Positions 10,335 through 20,580 of a DNA stretch of 64,000 nucleotides are shown here, piece after piece. The notes beneath the pieces are model-generated. The model did not search any database and was not told the DNA's origin. It saw only the letters and a list, made by a program, of their open reading frames with translations. The position numbers and the translations under genes are program-made. The stretch comes from Adiantum capillus-veneris. Taxonomy: Eukaryota > Streptophyta > Polypodiopsida > Polypodiales > Pteridaceae. Position 1 is the first letter of the stretch, and every line of letters begins with the position of its first letter. The stretch spans positions 59,219,120 to 59,283,119 of the forward strand of contig CM043956.1 in NCBI GenBank assembly GCA_014529385.2, written 5' to 3'.

Positions 10335-10700
10335 TCCTAACATTGAGCGGCTAACACTAAGCATGTAGTCTTCAACGACCTAAATACGGAGTAGTCCTTC
10401 CTGAGCGATAAGCGACTAAATAGCTAATCGGCTACCTATAAGCGACAATCCCTAATAAACCGTTTGAATACCGATTAAACCTACACGATTAGCCCTAAGT
10501 TGCCAAGTGACTAAATAAAGAAACTAGTGGAGTCGCGTGTAAGACTAAGTGGGCTCGGCTAAACGATTCAATACTTAAGCAACTACACACTCTAATTAAG
10601 CACCTAACCTTCACCGATCAGCCGTGGATCAGTCGTAAGCGATAAAATCACTTATTACTTAAACGATTAGTGTTAAATGACTAAACCTAATAAAGTGAAT
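10335..10700. other. Quasi-repetitive CGAC/CGAT-rich stretch, identity unknown
   Basis: A run of short degenerate words recurs in irregular spacing and in both orientations: AAGCGACTAAAT, AAGCGATAA, GCGGCTAA, AAACGATTA, AAGTGACTAAAT. CpG is frequent, unlike the AT-rich DNA on the right. No ORF is seen. It could be subterminal DNA of a DNA transposon (those carry repeated short protein-binding words in both orientations) or a decayed satellite; neither is proven. 10701-10910 is plain AT-rich DNA, and 10911-11160 holds a few ACAC/GTGT runs but nothing recognisable. Confidence 0.4.
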
Positions 10701-11299
10701 AGCCTACAATAAGTCACAATTACAAAATAACAATATATTTTTCAAATTCTAAATTTAGGTACACAAAAACAACAAAACTAAATATAAAAGAACATAAATC
10801 AAAATAAATCTTTCTTTTAATAATAAAATATAGTTATCTTTCTTAGTTAATGATGATTTTTAATTAATATTAGTTATAAAATAATATTTTATTTTAAAAA
10901 AATGTGAAAAATATGTGTGTGCATCATATATAGCGTGTTTATATTGTTTAGCATGCATTTTTATTTACTTGCATGCATGTTTATGTGAATGTGTGTGTGT
11001 GTATACAACAAAAAAGAATGTTAGAGCACTCACATGTGGCCTATTTGAGCAAGAAAGAGTTGGAAGAATGTCCTCAAACCTACAAAAACACACACACAAA
11101 TACATGCTATGTTACACACACATACACTAAAGTACACAAATCTACAAGGAAACTTGAAAAGAATCTCACATTGTTGATAGGGAGTAGCCCACAAGTGAAA
11201 CTCTCACCTCCAGCAAGTCGTGAGGCAACAGATCTACAGCAAGTGAGGAGGAGGAGGGCAAGAGAAGAAGAGAAGAAAGGAGAGAAATTTGTAGGAAAG

Positions 11300-11539
11300 A
11301 CTCATGGTCTTGTTTTTTGCATGGTCCATCGGTACAGGTGCCGATATACGCGTCGGAATGATCAGCACCGGTATGAACGTCGATATAGTCATCAATAAGA
11401 GCGCCAGTATGAGCGTCAAAAATTTAATTTTTTTTATAAAAAAAAACCTGATCTCCCTCTAGATTTTCCTACACATATATTGATGCCCACCATTGACGTC
11501 GATAATTTGACATCGGAATTTAAGCGAGCTCTTGTAGTG
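11300..11539 (-). mobile_element. En/Spm (CACTA) transposon terminus, right end
   Basis: The plus strand ends CTCTTGTAGTG at 11529-11539, the reverse complement of the classic CACTACAAGA terminus. The 200 bp inside it carry repeated subterminal words (GCGTCGGAAT, AACGTCGATAT, GACGTCGATAAT, GAGCGTCAAAA) as CACTA ends do. It is followed by TTGTATTCTC, which continues the C1 gag sequence. The related C2 gag (near 25574) reads CTCTTGTATTCGC, so the terminus sits in gag with a predicted TTG target copy. The other end of this transposon was not found, and its inner limit (about 11300) is arbitrary. Confidence 0.65.
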
Positions 11540-12095
11540 TTGTATTCTCTAGGAGAATAGCCATAGCTTTCGTTGGAAGAGGAGGAAGGTGAAGAAGAAG
11601 GAGAAATGGGTGACCTATTTCTACCCTTTTCTTCCTTTGTTTCCTCTCTTCCCTTTTGAAGTGACGAGAAGAAGGACTGTGGGTTGATCCTTTCCTCTTG
11701 GGAGGAGTTGGCGACCGTGTAGACTGCCATCTTTGTGGAGCCACATCTTCAGAGGAACTTAGGGACTCTTTACTTTCTCTTTCTTTGGATTCCTCCTCTT
11801 GTATGGGAGGGAGTCTTCTTTTGGGGAGTTCATTAAGAGGCCTCCTAAGCTCTCTCTCCTCTTGGAGAGGAAGGGAAATCCCATAAGCATGAAGTCGTTG
11901 AGTAACTTCGGCTTGCAAAGCAGGGTTGCCCATAGCTGCAACCTAGTAACAAGATAATTGACAAACATGGGGGCATCATCATTAGCACCTTCATGTGCAA
12001 AATCAAAGTTATCAATGTTCATTCTACTCTCTTGGTTATTGTCAGCCATGTTAACAGAATTTGTGTGTTTACTTAGTGTATTCTTTGGCAATTCA
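11540..12095 (-). pseudogene. C1 chromovirus gag, N-terminal part only
   Basis: 12091-11759 and 11933-11520 are two frames of one protein, matching the C2 gag start at 26123-25515. Shared landmarks are 'NNQESRMNID', 'GANDDAPMFVNYLVTRLQ', 'LQAEVTQRL' and 'AYGISLPLQE'. Relative to C2, four bases are missing near 11935, which causes the frame change. Translation runs through a Ser/Arg/Lys-rich stretch ('SPTPPKRKGSTHSPSS') and is cut at 11539 by the CACTA end. The remainder of gag and all of pol are absent from this side. Confidence 0.75.
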
Positions 12096-12449
12096 AAACC
12101 TTAGTTGCTACTCCTCTTAGACATTAAAAATTAGCACTTAAGTATATACACCCACGGCTCGAATTGGTTGATTATAGAGAGTAGTGGAGTGGGTCTAATA
12201 TTGCAGAATCGCCAAGGGATAGCTCCTTTTAGACTTCTTATGGCTCAATAATGGTAAAGCCGTAGGCAAGTCTAAAAAGACCCCATTATTAACACCATAT
12301 CTCCCGAGGTGTGCACCATATCCCACGTAGTGGGCTCAACAAAACTGATAATAGATCCCAGTCCCACTTACCCTAATATAATCAACGAAATCAACCATTG
12401 ATAGGATACTTAAGGACCTCTCTTCTTAAGCAAGAAAAGAGAAACAAAT

Positions 12450-12461
12450 GCTCTGATACCA
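12450..12461 (-). other. C1 primer-binding site (initiator-Met tRNA type)
   Basis: The minus strand reads TGGTATCAGAGC directly after the LTR end. This is the standard plant retroelement primer site complementary to the initiator-Met tRNA 3' end. Confidence 0.85.
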
Positions 12462-12462
12462 A

Positions 12463-14015
12463 TGTAATGGAAATGGCATATGACTTTGAGAATAGTGGAA
12501 TTAAGAGAATTAGAGAGAACATTTTTGCGCGATCACTTTGAGAGCATAGAGGGTGAACTTAATTGACGGTAGCAACATAATCATAGTACTTAGTTAACTT
12601 GGCATGAACAATAATTTTTGTAAGAGAGAGAGTTTAGAGAACATGACAATAGTTGAGGACCAGATTTATGTGGAATCGGTTCCCCTTGCAATAGGCATTT
12701 GTATTATAAATTCTCCCATCAAGAGAGCCTTGGTAAAATACAATCTTTGTGTTCCTTGTGACCTAGGTGATGCAATGAAGATGGGAAGCTTCATGCATCA
12801 TGAGCATAACATAAACTTTTCAAAAAGCATTAACTATCCGAAGCCTCACTCCCACGGCCTCAAATACCTTCGAAGGTGGAGGGAGCTAGTGGGTAATGAG
12901 GTTAGGGAAGAGGAAGAAGAAAAATTCATAGGAGAAAGAAATAGTTCCTCACTTATCATCACTCTTCTTGATAGCATACATAATAGCATAGTAATGAAGA
13001 TGGAAAGCTTAAGCATTGAAGCATGTCTCTTGGTTGGATTTGCATTCCATAGCCAAGAGTGTTTGTGTAGGCTCTCAACTTCTCTACTAGCTTGGAGAAG
13101 GAGATAGAGCTCTTGCACTTTGCACTTCCCACAATGAGTGTGTGTGTGAGTGAGTGTGGGAGAGTATACCCCCCAAGCAACCCCCCTTATTTATTTGGTC
13201 GACCCCCCCTTGTAGCTCATGCTTAAAGCTCATTGGACCCCTCTAGGCCTAGCCAATCACATGCAATAGGTATATCAAACAACAAGGGTAGGCTTGGGAC
13301 AAGTGTCCTCCATTCTTGTTTGAGAGAGAGGACTTGATAAATGAAAAAATAATTGATTAAATTAACTAATTTATCATTGGACCCCTTGGGAGGCCAACCA
13401 ATAGGCGTTAGGCACACCAATGAGGGCAACATGAGGAGGAGCTTGACAAGTGACCTATTTGCCTTCTTGGTACCAAGCTTGCCTTGTGTAAGTGTGTGTG
13501 TTCTCTCTCTAGCCCCTACAAGTAGGGCTCGCCCCCTCATAAGTAGGGATTAGATTTTACTTTTTGAACACCTTACCCTCAAGCACCTTAGTCATGGAAG
13601 ACCTTATCACCTTAGTCATTTAAGCACCTAAAGAACCTCAAGAACCTTAGTCAGCAATCACGACAAGCACCTCAAGCACCTTAGTCACAACAAGCATGGC
13701 AAGCACCTCAAGCTTGGGTCGGGTTCCCACATCAAGCAGAGCCCTAGATTTTAACTAAGGTCAAAGGACTTTTAACACTAGCCATTGGAGGTCTTTAATG
13801 AAGCTAACCATAAGGTCTTTAAGATCCATTAGCTAACCTTTCACTTTGACAGATCATCTCTCATTTGGGCGTCTTTACCATTGGGCCCGTGTCGAGATCG
13901 ACCCGAAAGCACATGTCTATATTCTAACCCTTGTTCCCGTCTATTCTCCCCTATTAAATGGTCACTTTAATATGAGAAAATCGTTTGGGTTGGTTAGATA
14001 TTAGATTTTATGACA
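12463..14015 (-). repeat. 5' LTR of C1 (1,553 bp)
   Basis: The plus-strand low end is TGTAATGG next to the primer site and the high end is TTTTATGACA, so in the sense direction it starts TGTCATAAAA and ends CCATTACA. It aligns along its length with 26496-28075. Shared landmarks are GACCAGATTTATGTGGAATC, ATTGGACCCCTTGGGAGGCC, and AATATGAGAAAATCGTTTGG. It abuts truncated integrase sequence of element T1 at 14016. Confidence 0.85.
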
Positions 14016-14700
14016 CTTTGTCTTGTTTTTCACCATCTTTCTAATGATGCCTGCACTAACACCATTAGTCTTCTCCACCAAACCATTTGATTGGGGGTAG
14101 TAGAGTGTGTTGTGAAGAAGTAGATGCAAATCTCTTCACACACTTTTGTGAGCAAGTCCTTCCTAAACCCTAGACCTTTATCAGAAACAATTTTCAAATG
14201 TGTGCCAATTTTGCAACAAATGTGAGTGTAGACAAATTTGTTCATTGTCCTCTATTTACCTTTGCCACACTTTGTGCTTCCACCCACCTAGTCATTAGTC
14301 TATTGCCACTAGGATGTAGAGTTTGCCATTCTTTGTTCTAGGAAATGGACCCATAGCATCAATGCCCTAATTTTTTAAGGGTCTATTTGCAAGCACGATT
14401 TGCCTTGCAGCACGCATTAATCTTCTGTTTCCATTAACCTGCCAATTGTGACAGCTTCTACACCAATGTTGAACCCATCCACATGAAAAGTTGGCCAAAC
14501 ATACCCCACAAGCAAAACCTTCTTTATAGTTAACTCTTGGGAAAAATGACCTTCACACGATTCCTCATGTAAAATTTCTAGAATGACTGGAATTTCATCC
14601 ATTGTTGGTACTCTTCTATTGTACACCTGATCCTTTCCTCTTTGATAGAGGAAGACTTCTAGGAAGAGATAGGAACTTGCCTTCTTCATGAGTCTCTTCT
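14016..14700 (-). pseudogene. T1 (Tat-like) integrase fragment, cut by C1
   Basis: 14689-14417 contains a zinc-binding segment: 'HEESCEGHFSQELTIKKVLL' followed by 'GYVWPTFHVD'. 14245-14030 contains core sequence: 'LKIVSDKGLGFRKDLLTKV' (second catalytic Asp) and 'HSTTPNQM'. The reading stops at the C1 LTR junction (14015/14016), inside the segment that corresponds to T2 integrase near 48520-48490. Several frame breaks. T2 (49149-48532) is the closest relative in the window. Confidence 0.75.
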
Positions 14701-14817
14701 TTAGAGCTTTTGTGAAACCTTGTGGAAACTCTCCCTTTGAAATGTAGCCAATAATGGGACCAATGAATCCATTCCCTGGTACCTTGGTTGCTTGATAATT
14801 GATGCTACCATGATGAC

Positions 14818-15660
14818 CTACAATCCCTTCTCAACACATGTAACCACTTGTTGTGAAAGTAAATCAGCATCCTCATTTTGTTTCCTAGGAATATGATACA
14901 CTTGCACCTCTTCAAATTGATTAGACAACCTACGGATGGCATGAACTTTTGTCCTCAGGATTTCATTCTTGCATGCCCAAATGCCTAGGATTTGCTTCAC
15001 AATGAGAAATGCATCCCCCTTTACCATGAGACGTTGTATACCTTGACTAATTCACATTTTCAAACCATGAATTAAAATGTCATACTTTGCTTCATTGTTG
15101 CTTGCTGAACCCAATAGATTGACCTTCTCTTTCATGACCACCTCTCCACTTGGGTTGATCAACACCATCCCTCCCCTGCTTTACCTATTTCTTGTTGAAA
15201 AGTTCCATCAAAGAACAAGGTAAAAGCATTAGGAATACTTTTAGGTTGTGGCAATGGTGGGGTCTTTACTCTAGGCACCTTAATGTACCCTATAAATGAG
15301 AAATCCTACCAACTTTGCACACACGCTATCTTCTATCTTGAAAGAGTATTGGAACTCTTGCAATTTCATATTCCACTTTGAAATACTAGTACTAAGGTTT
15401 ATTTGAGATAACACCCAAGGAAACAAATTTGCTATAGTGAGAATCACAAAAGGTTTTGGTAATAGATAGGATCTAAATTTTCTCACCGCAAGTATGAGGG
15501 AAAGCATCATGAGTTCTGATTCCACGTAGCCTTTCTCCAAAGTATTCATGACCCTACTAGCAAAGTAGATGGGTTGCATCATGGTATTGTAGAGATCTTG
15601 TTGTAGCGAAATTGCACCAATTGTTTCTTTCCCAACACTAGAGCTAACAAAGCATCTATT
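14818..15660 (-). pseudogene. T1 RNase H and second (archaeal-type) RNase H fragments
   Basis: 15582-15280 matches the RT-linked RNase H of T2 ('MQPIYFASRVMNTLEKGY', 'AVRKFRSYLLPKPFVILT', 'SKWNMKLQEFQYSF'). 15027-14818 matches the second RNase H of T2 ('LIVKQILGIWACKNEILRTK', 'VQVYHIPRKQNEDADLLSQ'). The presence of two RNase H domains marks Tat-lineage elements. Stops and frameshifts separate the pieces, and the RT palm is missing because the fragment jumps from here to gag. Confidence 0.75.
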
Positions 15661-15739
15661 TAGAAGTGGATTCTTGCATTGTCTCCTTAGGTCTAGGACC
15701 CTCTATTGGAAGCTCTCCTTGAATACACTTCAATTTCTT

Positions 15740-16320
15740 AGTATCAGCGGCATCAAAGATAGCATGTGCATGCGCATCAACTTTTACCTTAAGTGTGAGA
15801 AATAAACCCACTATGAATCTCTATTTCTTTAGAAATTATGCACCATCCACGAGGTTAGAAATGTTCCTTACCCATATAGCCCAAAGACGTAGAAACTCTT
15901 GCTCGTAGGTATAATAGTCATCTAGGTCTTTTTTCTTGTGGTCAACAATGTCTTGCCATAGTTTTCGAGTGTTTTGCAGTTTGAAAAAATATCACTTGAA
16001 GTGATCCAAAACCTTCCTATAGATCTTTCTAATTTCCTTAGATAGAGAAGAAAGCCAAGTGCTAGCATCCTTCCTCAGATTTACCTCAAACATTCCTAAC
16101 CATTTATCATCTCTTATCACTCTTTTTATGCAGCAAGCCATTTTGAAAGTTGCTAAAAATAACTCCGCATCCTTGCCAGGCTCTCCAAAAAGAGACGATA
16201 TCCTAATATCTGGCGTTGGACCTCCATCAAATCAGCTTCAAAGTGACAACACTTCTCTTTCTTTTTCTTTGCTAAAAATATTTACACAACAATGTTTGCT
16301 AAATTGCAATCTATTCTAAA
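15740..16320 (-). pseudogene. T1 gag fragment
   Basis: Reading the minus strand gives 'ISSLFGEPGKDAELFLATFK', then 'KWLGMFEVNLRKDASTWLSS', a stop, and 'DLDDYYTYEQEFLRLWA', a capsid-type gag pattern. It resembles the T2 gag ('LEYATYESKFVDLWERWVAS'). Protease and RT, which should lie between this and 15660, are deleted. No start codon could be chosen confidently. Confidence 0.6.
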
Positions 16321-16826
16321 AATAAATAAAAATGTGTAAATCAAATGATACGTGGTAATCAATAAGAGGCAAGATGACAGGGTTTGGTGACGCAGGACTT
16401 TCTCCTACTCTTTGAGCACTAAACATGAACATCATATGTTGTTGAAAATGGATCATGAGTCTAGTAATTGTAACGTTTATTCTAATGTGTGGAGTGAAAT
16501 GGAAGGGAAAAACCTATATTCTTGGACCATTATCCATGATCTATGCATGACCCAATGCTTAATATAGAACAAAAATACATAGGTCCAAACTAAGATTGTA
16601 TCTAATGAGAGGCAAATAAAAGGATTTACCGAAACGTTTATTTTGGCCAACCTAAGAGGACCTGAAGTTTTACGAATTACACGTTTACATTGCAACTTAG
16701 TACTAACAATGATGTGTACCTTTTTCCTTGCAATGGGGATGAAAGGATCATACAAATTTTTGTGATTTATGTAAACTACTTGAGTACTCTAAAACCTAAG
16801 TATTCACAATAAAATAGAGAAACCCT
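16321..16826. other. T1 untranslated leader, no gene seen
   Basis: About 500 bp between the T1 gag fragment and its primer-like site. Minus-strand frames here have no recognisable similarity. It is interpreted as element leader by position only. Confidence 0.35.
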
Positions 16827-16845
16827 CCTTCATGGGGGTACCAAA
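16827..16845 (-). other. T1 primer-like site
   Basis: The minus strand reads TTTGGTACCCCCATGAAGG, similar to the T2 site TGGTGCCCCCACTGAGG at 54492-54476. The similarity in sequence and in position relative to gag supports its being the T1 primer site, with one base changed in the core. Confidence 0.5.
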
Positions 16846-16847
16846 AT

Positions 16848-17700
16848 TGAGGCGGTCTGCGGCGAGCAACAAGAGAGGCAACCTCTAAACACCCTTCAAG
16901 GTTCTCATGCTGCTCAATTAGGGATGGGACAACCACAAGAAAGAAAAAGCAACAACAAACCCATAGACAAATAAGTGAAGGGGGCACCACCTAGTTACGG
17001 GATGCAAACTAGGACACAAGAGAGATTTTATCACAACCAAGAGGAGGTTCAACAAAACACACACAAACAATCTCACACCAAGACACACATCAAATGGAGC
17101 AAGAGAGAGCTAGAGCAAAGGGAAGAGAGAGAGGAATGAAACTTGTGTGATACCTTGTTTGTGACTTGCACATAGAGATGGTTCGTTTTGACGCTTTTGT
17201 AGAGATTTCACAAAACTAACCCAATGCTTAGTGAATGATAAACATTACCATCACACATTACGGTTGTGGGACACCTCTCACCACCATACCCTCTTACAAT
17301 GAGCAAGAACTTTGCAATGAAACCACACTAATCACTTTCTCAAACAAACTCTAATGATAGAACTTAAAAGACACAAGTCACCTTGCATTTGCCAAAGAAC
17401 TTTACACAAGTGGAAGGACAAAGGTTTTGAAGCCAAGCACACCTTTGAAGCACCAAGACCTCCATTGTTGATAGTGAAAGAGCATGTACATTAGTGGTTT
17501 GAGATAGAGCACTCACAGTCCCTCACTTTCCAATGTTTAGCATCAAAGCTTCTCTCACACCAAGTGGGAAGCTCACAAGGTAATGACTGCAACTAAATCG
17601 CTCCTCGAGTATAGAGTGTTGGGGTTCTTTGTGAGATATTGGAGATGACTTACAAGAAGGACAAGGGTCTATTTAAAGGTTGGAGACCCCTCATTAACAC
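16848..17700 (-). repeat. Probable T1 5' LTR, sense-distal part
   Basis: It begins TGAGGCGG next to the primer-like site. It contains GGGGGCACCACCTAG at about 16980, a motif found at the same relative place in both T2 LTRs (45336, 54586). A TTTAAATA box on the minus strand near 17672 is comparable to the T2 LTR box (TATAAAAAGG). The upstream limit of the LTR is not identifiable; the (GA)n tract at 17851 may be included, as in T2. Confidence 0.45.
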
Positions 17701-17848
17701 TATTGAAAATCCTACTTTATGAGCTAATCAAATTGATATTATGATTTTTTATTAATATCAAAATATAGTTGGCCTTCTTTGTCTCCATGAGTCGTGGCTC
17801 AAGAGAAATGCATTATTGATGGTAGATAGGGTGAAATTAAGGAGGTAC

Positions 17849-17850
<2 letters not shown>

Positions 17851-17920
<70 letters not shown>
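17851..17920. repeat. (GA)n microsatellite
   Basis: An uninterrupted GA dinucleotide run of about 70 bp. Confidence 0.97.
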
Positions 17921-17925
<5 letters not shown>

Positions 17926-18413
17926 TACTATATACATGTCTTGATGTGACGTGACTTTAAAGGTTAGGTTAATGGATGTTTTGTGTTAGTAGGTTGATAG
18001 TTAGTGTTAGCAATCACTAAAATGTTAACGATACATTTAAAATGGATAAAATGAGTTGAAAGGTTAAAAAGGATGGGTGAGTGAAGTGAGGGAATTATTA
18101 TGATGGTGAAGGTTTGAAGAAGTTTGGAATCACCCTTATGTAAATCGTCAAAAATGACTGGACGATCATCTTCTTGTTCTTCTTTTTATCTTCACGCAGC
18201 TGCCGTAGTTGAACACCACAAAGAAAATGAGGGTTTGTTGATAAAAAACTCTAATTTGAAGAGGTTAAGCATGATTAGGTTGCTGAATTCTTATACGTTT
18301 TTGAAAAGGTGAAATAAAATTGTAATATGGGAGTAATAAAGAGAGGTATAGATGGTGAAGAGGGTGAGAGAAGACATGGAAGGTGCAGGTTTGAGTGAGG
18401 GATGGAGAGGAAT

Positions 18414-18414
<1 letters not shown>
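17921..18414. other. Non-coding stretch, nothing recognised
   Basis: Includes a short open frame at 18124-18312 (62 codons) with no recognisable similarity or domain; not called as a gene. Confidence 0.3.

Positions 18415-18415
<1 letters not shown>

Positions 18416-18446
<31 letters not shown>
18416..18446. repeat. (TG)n microsatellite
   Basis: A GT/TG dinucleotide run of about 30 bp. Confidence 0.95.
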
Positions 18447-18447
<1 letters not shown>

Positions 18448-18837
18448 AAATGTGAAAGGATGTGTGAGAAGACTAGGGGTGACTTATGAGAAAAGTGGGC
18501 ATACTGGGGTCCATAGAAAAACTCATATCTCACTGGTGGTAGCTTCAAAAACTAGGAAGACTATTAAGCTTGTGGACTACATATTTCCTTTTGATGACAT
18601 CTTCAAATTTGGAGAAGAAGTAGATGCCAAAAATTCTACCAAAATATGTATAATTTAGGATTGCAAAAGTCTTCTCGTGGTCCTTTTTTTGGTTGAACCT
18701 CCATGTGGCTCCAAAAGTGTATCCCTCCATGCATCATGACATGAAATTGATAATTGAGATGCCCTTTACATATGTATGGATAAGAATGTTTGGTGAAATA
18801 AAATATATGCAAGAGGAAAGAATAGACAAACTAGTGC

Positions 18838-18905
18838 CACTACAAGAGGTACTTCACATTAGCGACGCTCAAAAGTGAAAATCCACAGCGTCGCTATGGG
18901 CGTCG
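18838..18905 (+). mobile_element. En/Spm (CACTA) transposon terminus, left end
   Basis: Starts CACTACAAGAG, then carries AGCGACGCT and its inverted copy AGCGTCGCT 18 bases apart, then GGGCGTCGCATGC. A CACTACAAGA start followed by inverted GCGACGCT words is characteristic of CACTA subterminal regions. The bases before it are TGC, a possible target copy. No matching right end with the same 3-bp flank was found, and no transposase ORF follows. Confidence 0.6.
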
Positions 18906-20580
18906 CATGCACTGACTAGCTTGTGATAGGATATTAAGATAAAAAACTAAAAAAATTATAAAATAAATAAAACAAATGTACCTCAATTATTGATTAGAAT
19001 GGTAGGTGATTGTGAATTTTATTTTCTAGTGTAAAGAAAACTAGATGTAATAGGTAAGAAAAATTTTCTCTTGCGAGAGTGAAAGGATGTTGAATTTTGC
19101 CAGAGTGGAGTCACACCTAGCTTAGTGGAAGTTTGAGTGAGGACATTGAATGCATGAGATATATACATGGATGACGTTAAAATATATTATGGATGGTTCA
19201 AATGAAAAGTGGTTTACCTAGGCCTGGTAAAAACGCACACCTAAAAGAGTATACACATAACTCTTATATAGTAGACTAATTAAAATTGTTGTACAGTTAG
19301 GCCCAAGGTAAGAGGAAATATTTACACAAAAAGGGTGGACCATAATGTATTTTTTATTTTTGTTTTTGTTTATTTTTTTGGCTCAACTAGCCCAGTGACT
19401 AGTTAGCTGAGAGTGTTTAAGGAGATATGGAAAAAGTCCCTAACTCACACACGCCTATGTACAATGAAAATGTGAGGATAGCCATAGTATTTAAGTGATT
19501 TTGGTAGGGTGAGGTAGCTTACTATGGAAAATATGGATAGCCAAAAAAATGGCAATCAATAGCATGCAAGAAAACCCTCTCGATCATGCCCTTGAAAAAC
19601 ACGAGACTATTCAAATACAGCATCAAGTGCCAACTTTATCACGTCATCAATTTTACTTTTGTCTCACGGATTCCACTTTGAGTAGATATCCTTGTATCAT
19701 TTCCATAATCTTTTGAAAATTTGGAACTTCCAAAATTCTATCAAATCCTTTGAACGTTAATGATTCCATAAACCTCATCATCTGCTTTGAATTCTCCATC
19801 TACACCTCCCAACTTATCTTGCTTCGTATCGGGTTCACCAAAGGTGTCAAAGTGTATGATTCTTTGAGGTTGATTGAGAAATCATCGAGATTCTGGTTGT
19901 GAGAGAGTTGAGAAGATAAAATAGAAATAAGTAAATAGGGTGTAGTAGGAGATACTGGAGAGTTAGCTAATACAAGAGCATGAGTGTCATTAGAAGCTAG
20001 TTTTCAAGAGATAACATAGATTCAATAAATAACATATGATTAATAGCAACACATACTAAGAAATAATGTAGTAGGATCCCAATCGGACACTGAATTCATC
20101 AAATCTGAAATAGACTATACACCGTATGGTTGAATTAATCTATAATAATCACCAAGATGTTCCACAAGTTTGGGTAAAGCCTTAAACGTAAGCTCCAATA
20201 CTGACAGTCAATCAAAACCTTTGCTTGGCTTCCAGTCAATATCAATCTTGGGGTCTTCTTAATGCATGTATAGGCCCTCATAGCTTCATACACTCAAGCC
20301 CCTCAATGAACATAGTATAGCGCTTACTTCAAACGTCATCCACTACCTATTTTTTCCCAATCTCATCCTTCCTTTTTCCAAGTCCTTGGGTAGGTAAACG
20401 CCCTTTGTTTGCTCTCAATCCCATTCCAAAGGAAAACATTTGCAAATAACAACCCATGGTTTCCTCTTTTTTGCTTCTTCTTCAACCTTCCTTCTTTTCT
20501 CTTCACATTTCTTCCCTTGCATAAAATCCCAAGAGAGGAAGAGAGAATGTACATGTAAAAAGAATAAACCCCCCTCCTAA
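18906..20580. other. Non-coding stretch, nothing recognised
   Basis: AT-rich DNA with no credible ORF. It may include the body of a degraded CACTA element (from 18838). 20341-20580 is pyrimidine-rich and lies where the sense-distal part of the C2 3' LTR should be, but does not align with the other LTR copies. Confidence 0.3.

Noticed and set aside
10335-10700. Interstitial telomere-like sequence because of CCCTAA words
   Set aside because: The CCCTAA/TTTAGGG words are not in tandem register, and most repeated words are unrelated (GCGACTAA).
11090-11120. CRISPR-like or bacterial features
   Set aside because: No spaced direct repeats of CRISPR type anywhere. All coding content is plant retroelement.
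10973-11398. 141-codon plus-strand frame with a basic C-terminal part
   Set aside because: It begins in GT/CA-rich DNA and runs into the CACTA subterminal repeats. No recognisable domain.
12604-13107. 167-codon frame inside the C1 LTR, and its C2 counterpart at 26624-27150
   Set aside because: It lies fully within an LTR and is interrupted in the second copy. Interpreted as LTR sequence, not a gene.
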